Shown here piece by piece: positions 8,989 to 18,050 of a DNA stretch of 64,000 nt. The notes under the pieces were generated by a model that ran no database searches, had not been told where the DNA came from, and saw only the letters and a program-made list of their open reading frames with translations. The translations under genes were made by a program, and so were the position numbers. How positions within the stretch are numbered: position 1 is the stretch's first letter; the number at the start of each line of letters is the position of its first letter. The stretch is from positions 42,593-106,592 of the forward strand of contig NZ_MAOI01000064.1 of the NCBI RefSeq assembly GCF_001884235.1, written 5' to 3'. The stretch is from Bacillus paramycoides. GTDB lineage: Bacteria > Bacillota > Bacilli > Bacillales > Bacillaceae_G.

Positions 8989-9498
8989 ATGCAAGTTCTT
9001 TTATATGTAAGTGCGGCTATTATTGCAGTTGCTTTCGCTGTATTAGTAGTATATGCATGCAGAACGTTGTTATCGGTTCAGAAGACGTTAGAAAACGTTG
9101 CAAGCACGTTAGAAGGTTTAGAAAAGCAAATGCAAGGAATAAGTGTAGAGACGGAGCAATTATTACATAAGACAAATGCGTTAGCTGATGATATTCAACA
9201 GAAGTCACAGTCGCTAAATAAAGTAGTAGAAGGTGTGGATGGAATCGGAACGACGATTCACTCTTTAAATACGAAGCTTCGCAATGTGTCAGAGTCTGTT
9301 ACGGACGAAATTGAAAATAATGCAGATAAAGTAGCACAAGTTGTACAGTGGAGCAGCGCAGCAATTGAAGTATACAACCATTACCGTGCTACGAGACAAG
9401 AGAAAAAGATTGAAAAAGAAGAGCGTAAACTAGAGAGAGCTGAGCAGAAGGCTGAAAAGAGAGAGAAACGCTCTAGACTTCGTATGAGAGGTGAGTAA
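8989..9498 (+). CDS. ytxG: YtxG, DUF948 membrane-anchored protein
   Basis: One N-terminal membrane helix (about residues 2-24) then a long coiled-coil region with a Glu/Lys/Arg-rich tail, the DUF948 layout. An upstream ATG codon at 8944 is in frame, but the AAAGGAAGTG ribosome site (about 8974-8983) fits the ATG at 8989. It overlaps ytxJ by one base. In B. subtilis the order is ytxG-ytxH-ytxJ and the operon is a stress operon; ytxH is absent here. Precise function unknown. Confidence 0.85.
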   Translation: MQVLLYVSAAIIAVAFAVLVVYACRTLLSVQKTLENVASTLEGLEKQMQGISVETEQLLHKTNALADDIQQKSQSLNKVVEGVDGIGTTIHSLNTKLRNVSESVTDEIENNADKVAQVVQWSSAAIEVYNHYRATRQEKKIEKEERKLERAEQKAEKREKRSRLRMRGE

Positions 9499-9827
9499 TG
9501 ATGAGTATGATAAAAATTGAAACGATTGAAGAACTTGAAGCGTTAGTAGAAAAGAACGAGCCATATGTTCTTTTTAAACATAGTACAACATGTCCAATTA
9601 GCCACGGTGCATATACAGAGTTTCAAGCGTATTGTGGTGAAGAAAGAGAAGTACCAGCGTATTACTTATACGTACAAGATGCGAGAGACGTTTCGAACCA
9701 TGTTGCAGAGCAGTACAGTATTAAGCATGAATCTCCGCAAGTGTTATACATAAAAGATGGAATGGTAGTATGGCATACATCTCATTGGAATATTAAAAAA
9801 GAAGCTTTAGAAGAGAATGTAAAGTAG
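9498..9827 (+). CDS. ytxJ: YtxJ, thioredoxin-fold bacillithiol-system protein
   Basis: 109 residues with a thioredoxin-like fold and a single-cysteine active-site loop (HSTTCPISHGA, near residue 30), as in the monothiol YtxJ family linked to bacillithiol redox chemistry. Three in-frame ATGs (9498, 9501, 9507) are possible; the first overlaps the ytxG stop. The conserved cis-Pro region is ESPQVLYI near residue 77. Probably removes or exchanges bacillithiol on proteins; this is a family-level inference. Confidence 0.85.
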   Translation: MMSMIKIETIEELEALVEKNEPYVLFKHSTTCPISHGAYTEFQAYCGEEREVPAYYLYVQDARDVSNHVAEQYSIKHESPQVLYIKDGMVVWHTSHWNIKKEALEENVK

Positions 9828-9857
9828 AGAGGCAAGCGAGAGGCTTGCTTCTTTTTT
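9827..9857 (+). terminator. ytxGJ terminator
   Basis: GAGGCAAGC...GCTTGCTTC hairpin followed by T-rich tract. Confidence 0.8.
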
Positions 9858-9938
9858 ATTTTGTTGCAATATATTTAGTGGTACACTATAAATACATTAG
9901 AACTAAGTAAATTGAATTTTGAAAGTGGGTTTTAAGCA

Positions 9939-10955
9939 ATGAAGAAAATGGCATTATTCTTCACAACCGTAAGTTTATTACTGGGGGCTTGCAGTAATGA
10001 TACTATTGGTAAGAAGGATGAAGTTGTACAGAAAGATACGAAAGAAAAAAGTATGATTCCAAGAACTGCGGTTTCTAAGGAGTACTATAGAACTGTTATT
10101 CCTTTAAAGGAACAAAAAGTAATTAATACAGTTAATGTTACAACGAATTCTAAACTAGATTTAGCAGAATATGAAAGTGGTTTAATGAATATTGCTTCAA
10201 AACAATTCGATACAGAAAATTACGTATTACAATTAAATCAGTATATTCCAGAGAAAACTATTGATGAATTAGTTACGAAACAAGAAGTACCGGTTGTGAC
10301 TAATATTATAGAACAGGACTATTTCGGCAAACAAAATTCAAACGAACTAAGCTTGTCTGGTGTAGTTATTGGTTTAGCTATGTCTTCAAATGTATCTAAT
10401 GAGGAAGCTATTTCTAAAGGTACTGAAGTCGCTAAGAAGCTTATAGAAGCTATTAATAAAAATGATAAATATAACAAATCTCCAATTACGTTTGCTATAT
10501 TTAAGCAAGAAAGTACAAGTTCTTTAAAGAATGGTACTTATATTTCTAGCGCTTCTGTTCAAAAGAACGATACAAATCTTGGGAATTGGGAAGCTATTGA
10601 TGAAAAGTCGTATTCGTATCCTTCTCAAGAATTTGAGGGAGCACATGGAGAAGATAATAAAAAGCTAAATGATTTTTCTAAAGCGATAAAGGAATTTTCT
10701 AAAGGAGATTATATTCCAGTTAATGCTAAGATTTCATATAAGCAAAATCGTATGGATAAATTAAATCTGGATATTGTCGTTAAATACAATGGTAAATCAG
10801 AATTAATGGGGCTCTCTCAAATTGCTGTTCAAAGTATGTTAGAACAATTGCCTAAAGATGCTAAAGTACAATTACAAATCAAGTCCGAGAGTAAAATCGA
10901 GGCTGTTATTATAAAAGAGAAGGACAGCGATAAGCCGTTTGTTTCTTTCCTATAA
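9939..10955 (+). CDS. CamS-family sex-pheromone-type lipoprotein
   Basis: 338-residue lipoprotein with signal peptide and lipobox LLGACS (Cys at about residue 18). The body matches the CamS/YerH family: YYRTVIPLKEQK near residue 48, NVTTNSKLDLAEYESGLMNI near 66, GEDNKKLNDF near 234. In enterococci and staphylococci the cleaved signal peptide of CamS is a mating pheromone; in Bacillus the role is unknown. Promoter-like TTGCAA and TATAAA boxes lie just upstream. Confidence 0.8.
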   Translation: MKKMALFFTTVSLLLGACSNDTIGKKDEVVQKDTKEKSMIPRTAVSKEYYRTVIPLKEQKVINTVNVTTNSKLDLAEYESGLMNIASKQFDTENYVLQLNQYIPEKTIDELVTKQEVPVVTNIIEQDYFGKQNSNELSLSGVVIGLAMSSNVSNEEAISKGTEVAKKLIEAINKNDKYNKSPITFAIFKQESTSSLKNGTYISSASVQKNDTNLGNWEAIDEKSYSYPSQEFEGAHGEDNKKLNDFSKAIKEFSKGDYIPVNAKISYKQNRMDKLNLDIVVKYNGKSELMGLSQIAVQSMLEQLPKDAKVQLQIKSESKIEAVIIKEKDSDKPFVSFL

Positions 10956-10957
10956 TA

Positions 10958-10990
10958 AAAAAAGACAGTTTAAATACTGTCTTTTTTTTC
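10958..10990 (+). terminator. CamS terminator
   Basis: AAAGACAGT...ACTGTCTTT hairpin plus eight T. Confidence 0.9.
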
Positions 10991-11070
10991 ATTGCAAACT
11001 ACTATATTTGCATGAAATTCTCATGTATTCTTTCTATCTGTTCACTACGTCACTCTTTGTTGTATATCGT

Positions 11071-11099
11071 GTGACAACTGCATATGTATCAGCTATAAT
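11071..11099 (+). promoter_or_regulatory. Candidate sigma-A promoter of aroA
   Basis: GTGACA and a perfect TATAAT with a 17-bp spacer, about 60 bp upstream of the aroA start. No T-box or other riboswitch is visible. Confidence 0.55.
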
Positions 11100-11160
11100 A
11101 AGTTATCTTAAAAAAATTAATGACTGTAACATATAGAATTTTGAAAAAGGTGGCTTTCTT

Positions 11161-12234
11161 ATGGCATCACAAGAATTGGATCGTTTACGTTCTGGAATCG
11201 ATCAACTCAATCTACAAATATTAGAATTACTAAGTGAAAGAGGCCGTCTCGTGCAAGAGGTTGGGAATTTAAAAGAAGTACAAGGTGTGAAACGTTTTGA
11301 TCCTGTACGTGAAAGAAATATGCTTAATTTAATTGCAGAAAAGAATGATGGTCCATTTGAAACATCAACTTTACAACATATTTTCAAACAAATTTTCCAA
11401 GCTGGTTTAGAGTTACAAGAAGACGATCATCGTAAGGCGCTACTTGTTTCTCGTAAGAAAAAAACAGAAGATACAATTGTCGAAATTAATGGTGAAAAAA
11501 TTGGCGATGGTAATCAGCATTTTATTATGGGGCCATGTGCTGTGGAAAGTTATGAACAAGTACGCCAAGTTGCAGAAGCGATGAAAGAGCAAGGGTTGAA
11601 ATTAATGCGCGGTGGTGCTTTCAAGCCTCGTACATCTCCATACGATTTTCAAGGTCTTGGATTAGAAGGCTTGCAAATTTTACGCCAAGTTGCAGATGAA
11701 TATGATTTAGCTGTTATTAGTGAAATTTTAAATCCAAATGATATTGAAATGGCATTAGATTACGTTGATGTTATTCAAATTGGTGCTCGCAATATGCAAA
11801 ACTTCGAACTGCTAAAAGCGGCTGGTGCTGTAAATAAACCGGTATTATTAAAGCGTGGTTTATCAGCAACAATCGAAGAATTTATTAATGCGGCAGAATA
11901 TATCATGGCAGAGGGTAATGGCAATATCATTTTATGTGAACGTGGTATTCGCACATATGAAAGAGCAACGCGTAATACGCTTGATATTTCCGCTGTGCCG
12001 ATTTTAAAGAAAGAAACGCATTTACCTGTCGTTGTCGATGTTACGCATTCTACAGGGCGTCGTGACCTTCTATTACCAGCTGCAAAAGCGGCGATGGCAA
12101 TTGGTGCGGATGCGATTATGGCAGAAGTACACCCGGATCCTGCTGTTGCTTTATCAGATGCAGCACAGCAAATGGATATTCCGGAATTCAATGAGTTTAT
12201 GAAAGAATTAAAAGCATTTGGAAGTAAATTGTAA
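11161..12234 (+). CDS. aroA: Bifunctional chorismate mutase / DAHP synthase AroA(G)
   Basis: 357 residues fusing an N-terminal AroQ-type chorismate mutase (residues 1-85; [20 protein letters not shown]) to a type I-beta DAHP synthase (residues 105-357; [44 protein letters not shown]). It makes DAHP from PEP and erythrose-4-phosphate as entry to the shikimate pathway; the mutase domain gives feedback sensing of chorismate and prephenate in Bacillus. It sits directly before ccpA, as in B. subtilis. Confidence 0.97.
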   Translation: MASQELDRLRSGIDQLNLQILELLSERGRLVQEVGNLKEVQGVKRFDPVRERNMLNLIAEKNDGPFETSTLQHIFKQIFQAGLELQEDDHRKALLVSRKKKTEDTIVEINGEKIGDGNQHFIMGPCAVESYEQVRQVAEAMKEQGLKLMRGGAFKPRTSPYDFQGLGLEGLQILRQVADEYDLAVISEILNPNDIEMALDYVDVIQIGARNMQNFELLKAAGAVNKPVLLKRGLSATIEEFINAAEYIMAEGNGNIILCERGIRTYERATRNTLDISAVPILKKETHLPVVVDVTHSTGRRDLLLPAAKAAMAIGADAIMAEVHPDPAVALSDAAQQMDIPEFNEFMKELKAFGSKL

Positions 12235-12242
12235 AAACTTTT

Positions 12243-12290
12243 AAAGAGGCGGTCCAAAAGGACATTTTGGAACAGCCTTCTCTTATTTTA
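12243..12290 (+). terminator. aroA terminator
   Basis: Imperfect hairpin AGAGGC..TCCAAAA / TTTTGGA..GCCTTCTCT followed by TTATTTT. Confidence 0.75.
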
Positions 12291-12554
12291 TAAGTTTTTA
12301 CTTATGGGACATCTCCTTTTTACAAAAATTGCCCTTTTTTGCATAAAAAATACGAAAATACGAGGAAAGAAGCGAATTTTTTCGAAACTTTTGCGGGAAA
12401 ATATTGTATGAGCCTGCGTTTTTATCGTATCATTAGTAAAAGGAAGAACTCGGGACGATTGTTGGCATCTGCAAATAGAGTTGATGTCTTTTTTTCATTC
12501 AAGTGAACCGATACATAAAAATAGATAACATAAATAGAAGGAGTGTGCGAAGAG
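12291..12554 (+). other. ccpA upstream region
   Basis: About 260 bp without a gene. It is AT-rich, with a possible TTGTAT/TATCAT promoter around 12394-12430 and a leader of about 120 nt. No clear riboswitch or cre box was seen. Confidence 0.4.
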
Positions 12555-13553
12555 ATGAACGTAACAATCTATGATGTAGCGCGTGAAGCGAATGTTTCAA
12601 TGGCTACTGTATCACGTGTTGTGAACGGTAACCCAAATGTAAAGCCTACAACAAGAAAGAAAGTATTAGAAGCAATTGATCGTTTAGGATACCGCCCAAA
12701 TGCGGTTGCACGTGGACTAGCAAGTAAGAAGACAACTACAGTGGGTGTTATTATCCCTGATATCTCAAATACGTTTTATGCAGAACTTGCTCGTGGAATT
12801 GAAGATATCGCAACAATGTACAAATATAACATCATTTTAAGTAACTCTGACCAAAACAAAGAGAAAGAGTTCCACTTATTAAATACGATGCTTGGGAAAC
12901 AAGTGGACGGGATTGTTTTCATGGGTGAAGATATTACAGATACTCACGTTGAAGAGTTCAAAAAATCTCCAGTACCAATTGTATTAGCAGCGTCATTTGA
13001 TGAGCAAAATGAAACGTCATCAGTAAATATTGATTATACACAAGCAGCTTACGATGCAATGAAGCATTTTATTGAGCGAGGACATAAACGTATCGGTTTC
13101 GTCTCTGGTCCTTTCATTGATAAAGCGGGAAGCGCGAAGAAGTTACAAGGTTATAAAAAAGCTTTAGAAGAAGCAGGTATTTCATATGATGAAAATCTTG
13201 TAATCGATGGAGATTACACATATGATTCAGGTCTAGAAGCGTTTGAAAAGCTTTGGAGCATTGATGAAAAACCAACAGCAATTTTCGTATCTTCTGATGA
13301 AATGGCACTAGGTGTAATCCACGCAGCACAAGACGCTGGATTAAACGTACCAACTGATATCGAAGTGCTTGGTTTTGACAACACTCGCCTTGCCTTAATG
13401 GTACGTCCACAGCTTTCAACAGTTGTACAACCAATGTATGATATCGGTGCAGTAGCAATGCGTCTACTAACAAAATATATGAACAAAGAAAAAGTGGAAG
13501 ATCACACAGTTATCTTACCTCACCGTATCCAATTTAGAGATTCAACGAAGTAA
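12555..13553 (+). CDS. ccpA: Catabolite control protein A (CcpA)
   Basis: 332-residue LacI/GalR-family regulator that, with phosphorylated HPr, binds cre sites to repress or activate carbon-metabolism genes. The N-terminal helix-turn-helix starts [20 protein letters not shown] and is followed by the hinge helix [12 protein letters not shown] and a periplasmic-binding-like core. A GTG at 12543 is in frame, but the GAAGGAG site (12537-12543) overlaps it, so the ATG at 12555 is chosen; this gives the normal CcpA length. Acetate genes it regulates elsewhere (acsA, ackA) are also in this window. Confidence 0.97.
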   Translation: MNVTIYDVAREANVSMATVSRVVNGNPNVKPTTRKKVLEAIDRLGYRPNAVARGLASKKTTTVGVIIPDISNTFYAELARGIEDIATMYKYNIILSNSDQNKEKEFHLLNTMLGKQVDGIVFMGEDITDTHVEEFKKSPVPIVLAASFDEQNETSSVNIDYTQAAYDAMKHFIERGHKRIGFVSGPFIDKAGSAKKLQGYKKALEEAGISYDENLVIDGDYTYDSGLEAFEKLWSIDEKPTAIFVSSDEMALGVIHAAQDAGLNVPTDIEVLGFDNTRLALMVRPQLSTVVQPMYDIGAVAMRLLTKYMNKEKVEDHTVILPHRIQFRDSTK

Positions 13554-13557
13554 GCAT

Positions 13558-13590
13558 AAAAGAGCTCACAGCGATAGCTGTGAGCTTTTA
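13558..13590. terminator. ccpA terminator
   Basis: AAAAGAGCTCACAG...CTGTGAGCTTTT hairpin; it also overlaps the stop of the small gene on the other strand. Confidence 0.85.
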
Positions 13591-13719
13591 TTCATATTCA
13601 GGATAATATTGTTCACCTACTGTATCTACATGTTCATGTTTCTTAACGTGTAAAAATCTTGCATATAATTCTTTTCCTGTCTCAAATGGTGTTTCATTTA
13701 ATTCGAACACATGTAACAC
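13588..13719 (-). CDS. Small hypothetical protein (43 aa)
   Basis: A 44-codon ORF starting with GTG and preceded by a strong AAGGAGGT site 8 nt upstream. The product (begins MLHVFELNETPFETGKELYA, ends HVDTVGEQYYPEYE) is charged and soluble, with no membrane helix. It lies convergent to ccpA and its stop lies in the ccpA terminator. The good ribosome site and balanced composition argue for a real gene. No function recognised. Confidence 0.6.
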   Translation of the reverse strand: MLHVFELNETPFETGKELYARFLHVKKHEHVDTVGEQYYPEYE

Positions 13720-13865
13720 TTTTTGAAACCTCCTTAGTTTATGTTGGAAGACATTTGCTATAGATGGGGTTATTCCTTGTTATATGTCACATAAGTGCAA
13801 ATTTAACTATTATAGGGCAATGTCATGTATAATAGAAAGAAAAGGTTTGTGAGGGGGGAGAAGAG

Positions 13866-14138
13866 ATGATCGTTCTTTGGATAATTACGCTTTGCATGAC
13901 TGCTATTTTTGCATATATAACGTTAAAACAAAATGGCTTAAAGCGATTTGTTCCAGGAAGTATTCTTGCAGGAATTGCCCTTATCACGTATGTAATTTCT
14001 ATTTTTACTGAAAGTATTTCGATAGATTTAAGTACGAGTTTAATGTTTATCGGTATTACACTATTTGCAGGTAGCATTATGGTACTTATGGTTGCAGGTA
14101 TTATTATATTTATTCATATGAATTCGGAAACGTTATAA
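13866..14138 (+). CDS. Small integral membrane protein (90 aa)
   Basis: Almost entirely hydrophobic, with three likely helices (about residues 2-18, 30-48 and 58-84) and short loops. It may belong to the YesK-like small membrane families, but this is a guess from layout only. A GAGGGGGG ribosome site lies 8 nt before the ATG. It converges on mscL and shares its terminator. Confidence 0.6.
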   Translation: MIVLWIITLCMTAIFAYITLKQNGLKRFVPGSILAGIALITYVISIFTESISIDLSTSLMFIGITLFAGSIMVLMVAGIIIFIHMNSETL

Positions 14139-14145
14139 CATATAA

Positions 14146-14179
14146 AAAAAGGCATGCCCCGAAAGGGGCATGCCTTTTA
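14146..14179. terminator. Bidirectional terminator before mscL end
   Basis: Perfect AAAAAGGCATGCCCC-GAAA-GGGGCATGCCTTTT hairpin with a GAAA tetraloop, usable from both sides. Confidence 0.92.
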
Positions 14180-14188
14180 TCCGTTCAA

Positions 14189-14593
14189 TTATGCTCTATC
14201 TTTAGAAGAGTTTTGTTGTTTTAGTAAGTCGCGAATTTCGCCAAGAAGAGCTTCTTCTTTTGTTGGTTCTGGAATTTCTTCCTCTTCCTCTTTTTCATCA
14301 TCTTTTTTAGATGTTAGAGTGTTGAAAACTTTAACAAACATAAAGATAGAAGCTGCAATAATTAAGAAGTCAAAAATTGTTTGGATGAAGTTACCGTACA
14401 TAATAGATGATTTACCAAATGTAAGTTTTAAATCTGTAAAGTCAACGCCACCTAGCACCATACCAAGTAATGGTGTAATGATATCTTTTACTAAAGAACT
14501 AACGATTTTACCGAATGCAGCACCGATTACAACCCCGACAGCTAAATCAACGACATTCCCTTTGAAAGCGAATTTTTTAAATTCATTCCACAT
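14189..14593 (-). CDS. mscL: Large-conductance mechanosensitive channel MscL
   Basis: 134-residue pore that opens under membrane tension to release solutes during hypo-osmotic shock. The N-terminal amphipathic helix and TM1 ([31 protein letters not shown]), a periplasmic loop, TM2 ([20 protein letters not shown]) and an acidic linker ending in a C-terminal helix ([14 protein letters not shown]) are all present. It forms a homopentamer in characterised species. Single gene with its own ribosome site. Confidence 0.96.
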   Translation of the reverse strand: MWNEFKKFAFKGNVVDLAVGVVIGAAFGKIVSSLVKDIITPLLGMVLGGVDFTDLKLTFGKSSIMYGNFIQTIFDFLIIAASIFMFVKVFNTLTSKKDDEKEEEEEIPEPTKEEALLGEIRDLLKQQNSSKDRA

Positions 14594-14721
14594 GTGTTAT
14601 TCCCATCCTTTCCACGATTCAATATGAAATTTATAATTCCTATCAACATATTCTATAGAAACTTTTGATAGAAATAAAGGGGAAATGGGAATGAAAGTAA
14701 ATTCTGAAAAATGTATCCGTT

Positions 14722-15648
14722 TTAATTTTTCCTTGCAGCGTGCATTAGAGATTGTAGCATTTGTTGAGATTTTAACCCCTCTAATCCATCTACAAGTGGT
14801 TTCGTATCTCCATGTACACATTCGATGAAATGATGAACAGCATCTTCAAAGCCGCGTTGTTTTAACGTCGTTTCCCATGAGGGTGAACCACTTTGTGAAA
14901 CGGAGTTTTCCTGCTCAATTTCAAATGTGTTCATATTTTTTACGCGAATGATTTTACCTGTCGTCACAAGTTCAATTTGTTCTAAATTTGTACCGGCATG
15001 GCGGTGCATCGCTGTAGAAAGTAGCAGTCCATTTGCAGTTGTATATGTATGATGTCCGTAAAGAAGTTCATTCTTTTCATTTATTTGCATCATATTGTGA
15101 ACGACGTTAAGGTCATCATCAGCTAGCCAGCGAGCAGTATCTACAATATGTAAGTAATCATCTAACATTGTAAAGTCATACGTATATGGCCCGACTTTAT
15201 TTGTGCGGTGCTTTTCAATCCGAATCCATGAAATATCAGTAGCCTGCTCTTTTGCAGCGACATACATAGGAACGAAGCGACGATTAAATCCAACCATTAA
15301 TTTCCGATTGTACTTTTCACTCATTTCGACTAGCTTTTCAGCTTGTTCAGTAGTAGCCGCTAACGGTTTATCTACATAAATATCGATTCCTTTTTCGAGA
15401 AGTTTAGAAACAATTTCATAATGTGTAGCAGTTGAACTATGAACGAAGATTGCATCACATTCTGAAGCTAACGTTTCAATAGAATGGAAGTCTTGAATAC
15501 GATATTGCAGGCAAATTTGTTTTCTTTTCTCTGCGTTAGGTGTAAACGCCCCTACAAAATTCCAATTTGTTTCTTTTGTAAGTGTTGGGAGGTAGGCTTT
15601 CTGTGCAATATTTCCAAGACCAATCATTCCGATTCGAGGTTTGTTCAT
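14722..15648 (-). CDS. Gfo/Idh/MocA-family oxidoreductase
   Basis: 308 residues: an N-terminal NAD(P)-binding Rossmann domain (RIGMIGLGNIAQKAYLP at residues 5-21), the EKP-type motif YVDKPLA near residue 92, and the C-terminal alpha/beta substrate domain. Probably a sugar or inositol-type dehydrogenase; the substrate is unknown. The ORF stays open upstream to 15699, but the GGTGGG site fits the ATG at 15648, directly before the Rossmann strand. Single gene. Confidence 0.85.
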   Translation of the reverse strand: MNKPRIGMIGLGNIAQKAYLPTLTKETNWNFVGAFTPNAEKRKQICLQYRIQDFHSIETLASECDAIFVHSSTATHYEIVSKLLEKGIDIYVDKPLAATTEQAEKLVEMSEKYNRKLMVGFNRRFVPMYVAAKEQATDISWIRIEKHRTNKVGPYTYDFTMLDDYLHIVDTARWLADDDLNVVHNMMQINEKNELLYGHHTYTTANGLLLSTAMHRHAGTNLEQIELVTTGKIIRVKNMNTFEIEQENSVSQSGSPSWETTLKQRGFEDAVHHFIECVHGDTKPLVDGLEGLKSQQMLQSLMHAARKN

Positions 15649-15739
15649 TTTTATTCCCACCCTATTAGCAATATTTAATTGACGGGTTAAATGTAGCATA
15701 GGGCGTGGGAGGAAGGCAAAAAGTAGGATTTTTAATTTT

Positions 15740-16420
15740 TTACTTATCCCCCTCTAACAAAATCTTCTCTATCTCTTCAAAGTTATGAGCACGAGCATGT
15801 TGCAGCGGGGTAACACCATCATTGTCGGGAATATTTACATCTGCACCGTGTTCAATAAGTAGGCGAATGACTTGTTGTTGTGTTTCATCACCATTACTTA
15901 GTACGATGGCTTCCATTAAAGCGGTCCATCCGAGATTATTTACATGGTTAACATCGATATTTGTTCGAGCGAGGAGTTCTTGTATAACATCGAGATAACC
16001 GTGCTCTGAGGCTGGGATAAGAGCTGTTCCGCCGTAACGATTCGTAAGTGATGGATCCGCACCAGCATCAATCGTTAGTTTTAAAATGTCTAAGTAACCT
16101 TCCGCACCGGCGTATAGAAATGGGTTGTTTTTCATATCATCTTGTATATTTACGTCAGCGCCAGCATCGATAAGGGCTTTTGCGGTTTTTATATCATTTT
16201 TGTATGTAGCAATCATAAGAGGAGTACGTCCTTTACCGTCAGTTATATTTATATTTGCCCCTTTTTTTAGTAATGCTATAACAGTGTTAGTTTCTTTTTT
16301 CTCAGTAGCTGATAGTAGTGCTGTCCCCATGTTTGTCATCTCCTTTTTCACTTCTTGTTCTTGCGAGCAGCTTTGTAAAAAAATTACGCAACATATCATG
16401 CTTAATGTTTTTTTAAATAT
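15740..16420 (-). CDS. Ankyrin-repeat lipoprotein, apparent ATA start
   Basis: About 226 residues: a lipoprotein signal (FKKTLSMICCVIFLQSCSQ, lipobox LQSC) followed by about five ankyrin repeats (for example GRTPLMIATYKNDIKTAKAL and GWTALMEAIV). It is probably anchored outside the membrane and binds a partner protein. The first ATG (16399) cuts the basic part off the signal peptide. The AAGGAGG site (16431-16437) instead points to ATA at 16418-16420, which restores the KK-rich N-terminus. Either ATA is used, or the ATG was mutated and expression is low. Confidence 0.75.
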   Translation of the reverse strand: MFKKTLSMICCVIFLQSCSQEQEVKKEMTNMGTALLSATEKKETNTVIALLKKGANINITDGKGRTPLMIATYKNDIKTAKALIDAGADVNIQDDMKNNPFLYAGAEGYLDILKLTIDAGADPSLTNRYGGTALIPASEHGYLDVIQELLARTNIDVNHVNNLGWTALMEAIVLSNGDETQQQVIRLLIEHGADVNIPDNDGVTPLQHARAHNFEEIEKILLEGDK

Positions 16421-16591
16421 AGAATTTCAACCTCCTTTTGTAAGCAGTGCGGCCTCTTAATTTAAACTGTAAAATAGGAACATTAAATTTTTATAAACTG
16501 GTGCTAAAATTACTATAAAATCGCTTGAGTATTTGAACATATATTTTTATGCTTATGAATAATAAGGATGGATAAAGTGAGGATGTAAATT

Positions 16592-18049
16592 ATGTCTATT
16601 AAAACGAGGTTTTTATTTTCTTATATTGCCGTTATTCTCGTTTCCATTACGCTCATATTAGTCGCGGGATTTTTAATTGTTTTTTCGATAACGGGTGACT
16701 TGGAATCAGTGAAAAATTTTTATAAAAGTTCTTACATTCAAAAACCATTAACGGCAGAGGAGGAAAATGCTTTTCTTGAATTGAAATTAGCGGCAAAGCA
16801 GCACCAATCTCAACTATTAGATGAATCGTTCGTGTCATCTATTGAAAAAGAAGGTGTGAAAATAGTTGTAAGAAAGGGAGAAAACATTTCATATGCTTCA
16901 AAAGTATTTGAAAGCGTAGCTTTAAAAGAAGCTCTTCCAAAATTTGAATCAGCAAATATTAATAGTCGTGGTACAACGGAACTAAATGATACATTTTACC
17001 GATATGTAAAATTCGATTTTTATTTTTCGCCGAATGAAGAAGGGAGTATATTTGTACTAAAAAAGCAAAGTTCTTTTGTAGATCTGACACAAAAATTATT
17101 TCCGATTTTATTTGTAGCGTTATTACTTTTAGCTATCTTACTCATTGGACTATTAAGTTATTTCGTCTCAAGAAGTGTAATAAAACCAATCTTTATATTG
17201 AAAGATGCGACAGAGAGAATTAAAGAAGGAAATTTAGATTTTCAAATTCCAGTTACGTCACATGATGAGATAGGTCAATTAAATCAAGGATTTGAGGAAA
17301 TGAGGAAGAAGTTAAAAGAATCGATTGAAGTACAAACGCAGTATGAAGAAAATCGAAAAGAACTCATTTCAAACATCTCTCATGATTTAAAAACACCGAT
17401 TACATCTATAATAGGGTATGTTGAAGGAATAAAAGATGGGGTAGCAAATACGCCGGAAAAAATGGATAAGTATTTAACAACTATCCATACGAAAGCAAAA
17501 CATATGGACACACTCATTGACGAACTATTTTTGTTTTCGAAGTTGGATTTGAACCGAGTTCCATTTCAATTTGAAACGATAGAATTAAATATGTTTATGC
17601 AAGACTTAATAGAAGAGATGCAGATGGATTTAAGTGAAGAGGGTATAGCTGTATACTTACAGTTACTACATGCATCACCACTATATGTAACAGCGGATCG
17701 TGAAAAAATAAAGAGAGTTATATCGAATTTAATTCATAATAGTGTGAAGTACATGGATAAAGGTGAGAAAAAAATTACCGTTACAGCATCAAGTAATGAA
17801 AACAAAGTTATCGTGAAAGTGAAGGATAATGGATCAGGAATAGAATCTGATACACTTCCGTATATTTTTGAGAGATTTTATCGAGCGGAGCAATCACGAA
17901 ATTCTAGCACAGGTGGAAGTGGGCTTGGTTTAGCGATAGCGAAGCAAATTGTTGAAGAACATGGTGGGGAAATTTGGGCAGAAAGTAAGCTTGGAGAAAG
18001 CACAAGTATTTTCTTCTCGCTGCAAAAAGTACAGGAATGTGGTGAATGA
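16592..18049 (+). CDS. Membrane sensor histidine kinase
   Basis: 485 residues: TM1 (about 9-32), an extracellular sensor region (about 35-165), TM2 (about 170-193), HAMP (194-246), the HisKA dimerisation helix with phospho-acceptor His in ELISNISHDLKTPITSIIGY, and an HATPase domain (N box NLIHNSVKYM, G boxes DNGSGI and GSGLGLAIA). It phosphorylates the response regulator encoded directly after it. The kinase-before-regulator order is reversed from the common one. Signal unknown; the lipoprotein gene after the regulator may be a partner. Confidence 0.93.
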   Translation: MSIKTRFLFSYIAVILVSITLILVAGFLIVFSITGDLESVKNFYKSSYIQKPLTAEEENAFLELKLAAKQHQSQLLDESFVSSIEKEGVKIVVRKGENISYASKVFESVALKEALPKFESANINSRGTTELNDTFYRYVKFDFYFSPNEEGSIFVLKKQSSFVDLTQKLFPILFVALLLLAILLIGLLSYFVSRSVIKPIFILKDATERIKEGNLDFQIPVTSHDEIGQLNQGFEEMRKKLKESIEVQTQYEENRKELISNISHDLKTPITSIIGYVEGIKDGVANTPEKMDKYLTTIHTKAKHMDTLIDELFLFSKLDLNRVPFQFETIELNMFMQDLIEEMQMDLSEEGIAVYLQLLHASPLYVTADREKIKRVISNLIHNSVKYMDKGEKKITVTASSNENKVIVKVKDNGSGIESDTLPYIFERFYRAEQSRNSSTGGSGLGLAIAKQIVEEHGGEIWAESKLGESTSIFFSLQKVQECGE

Positions 18050-18050
18050 A

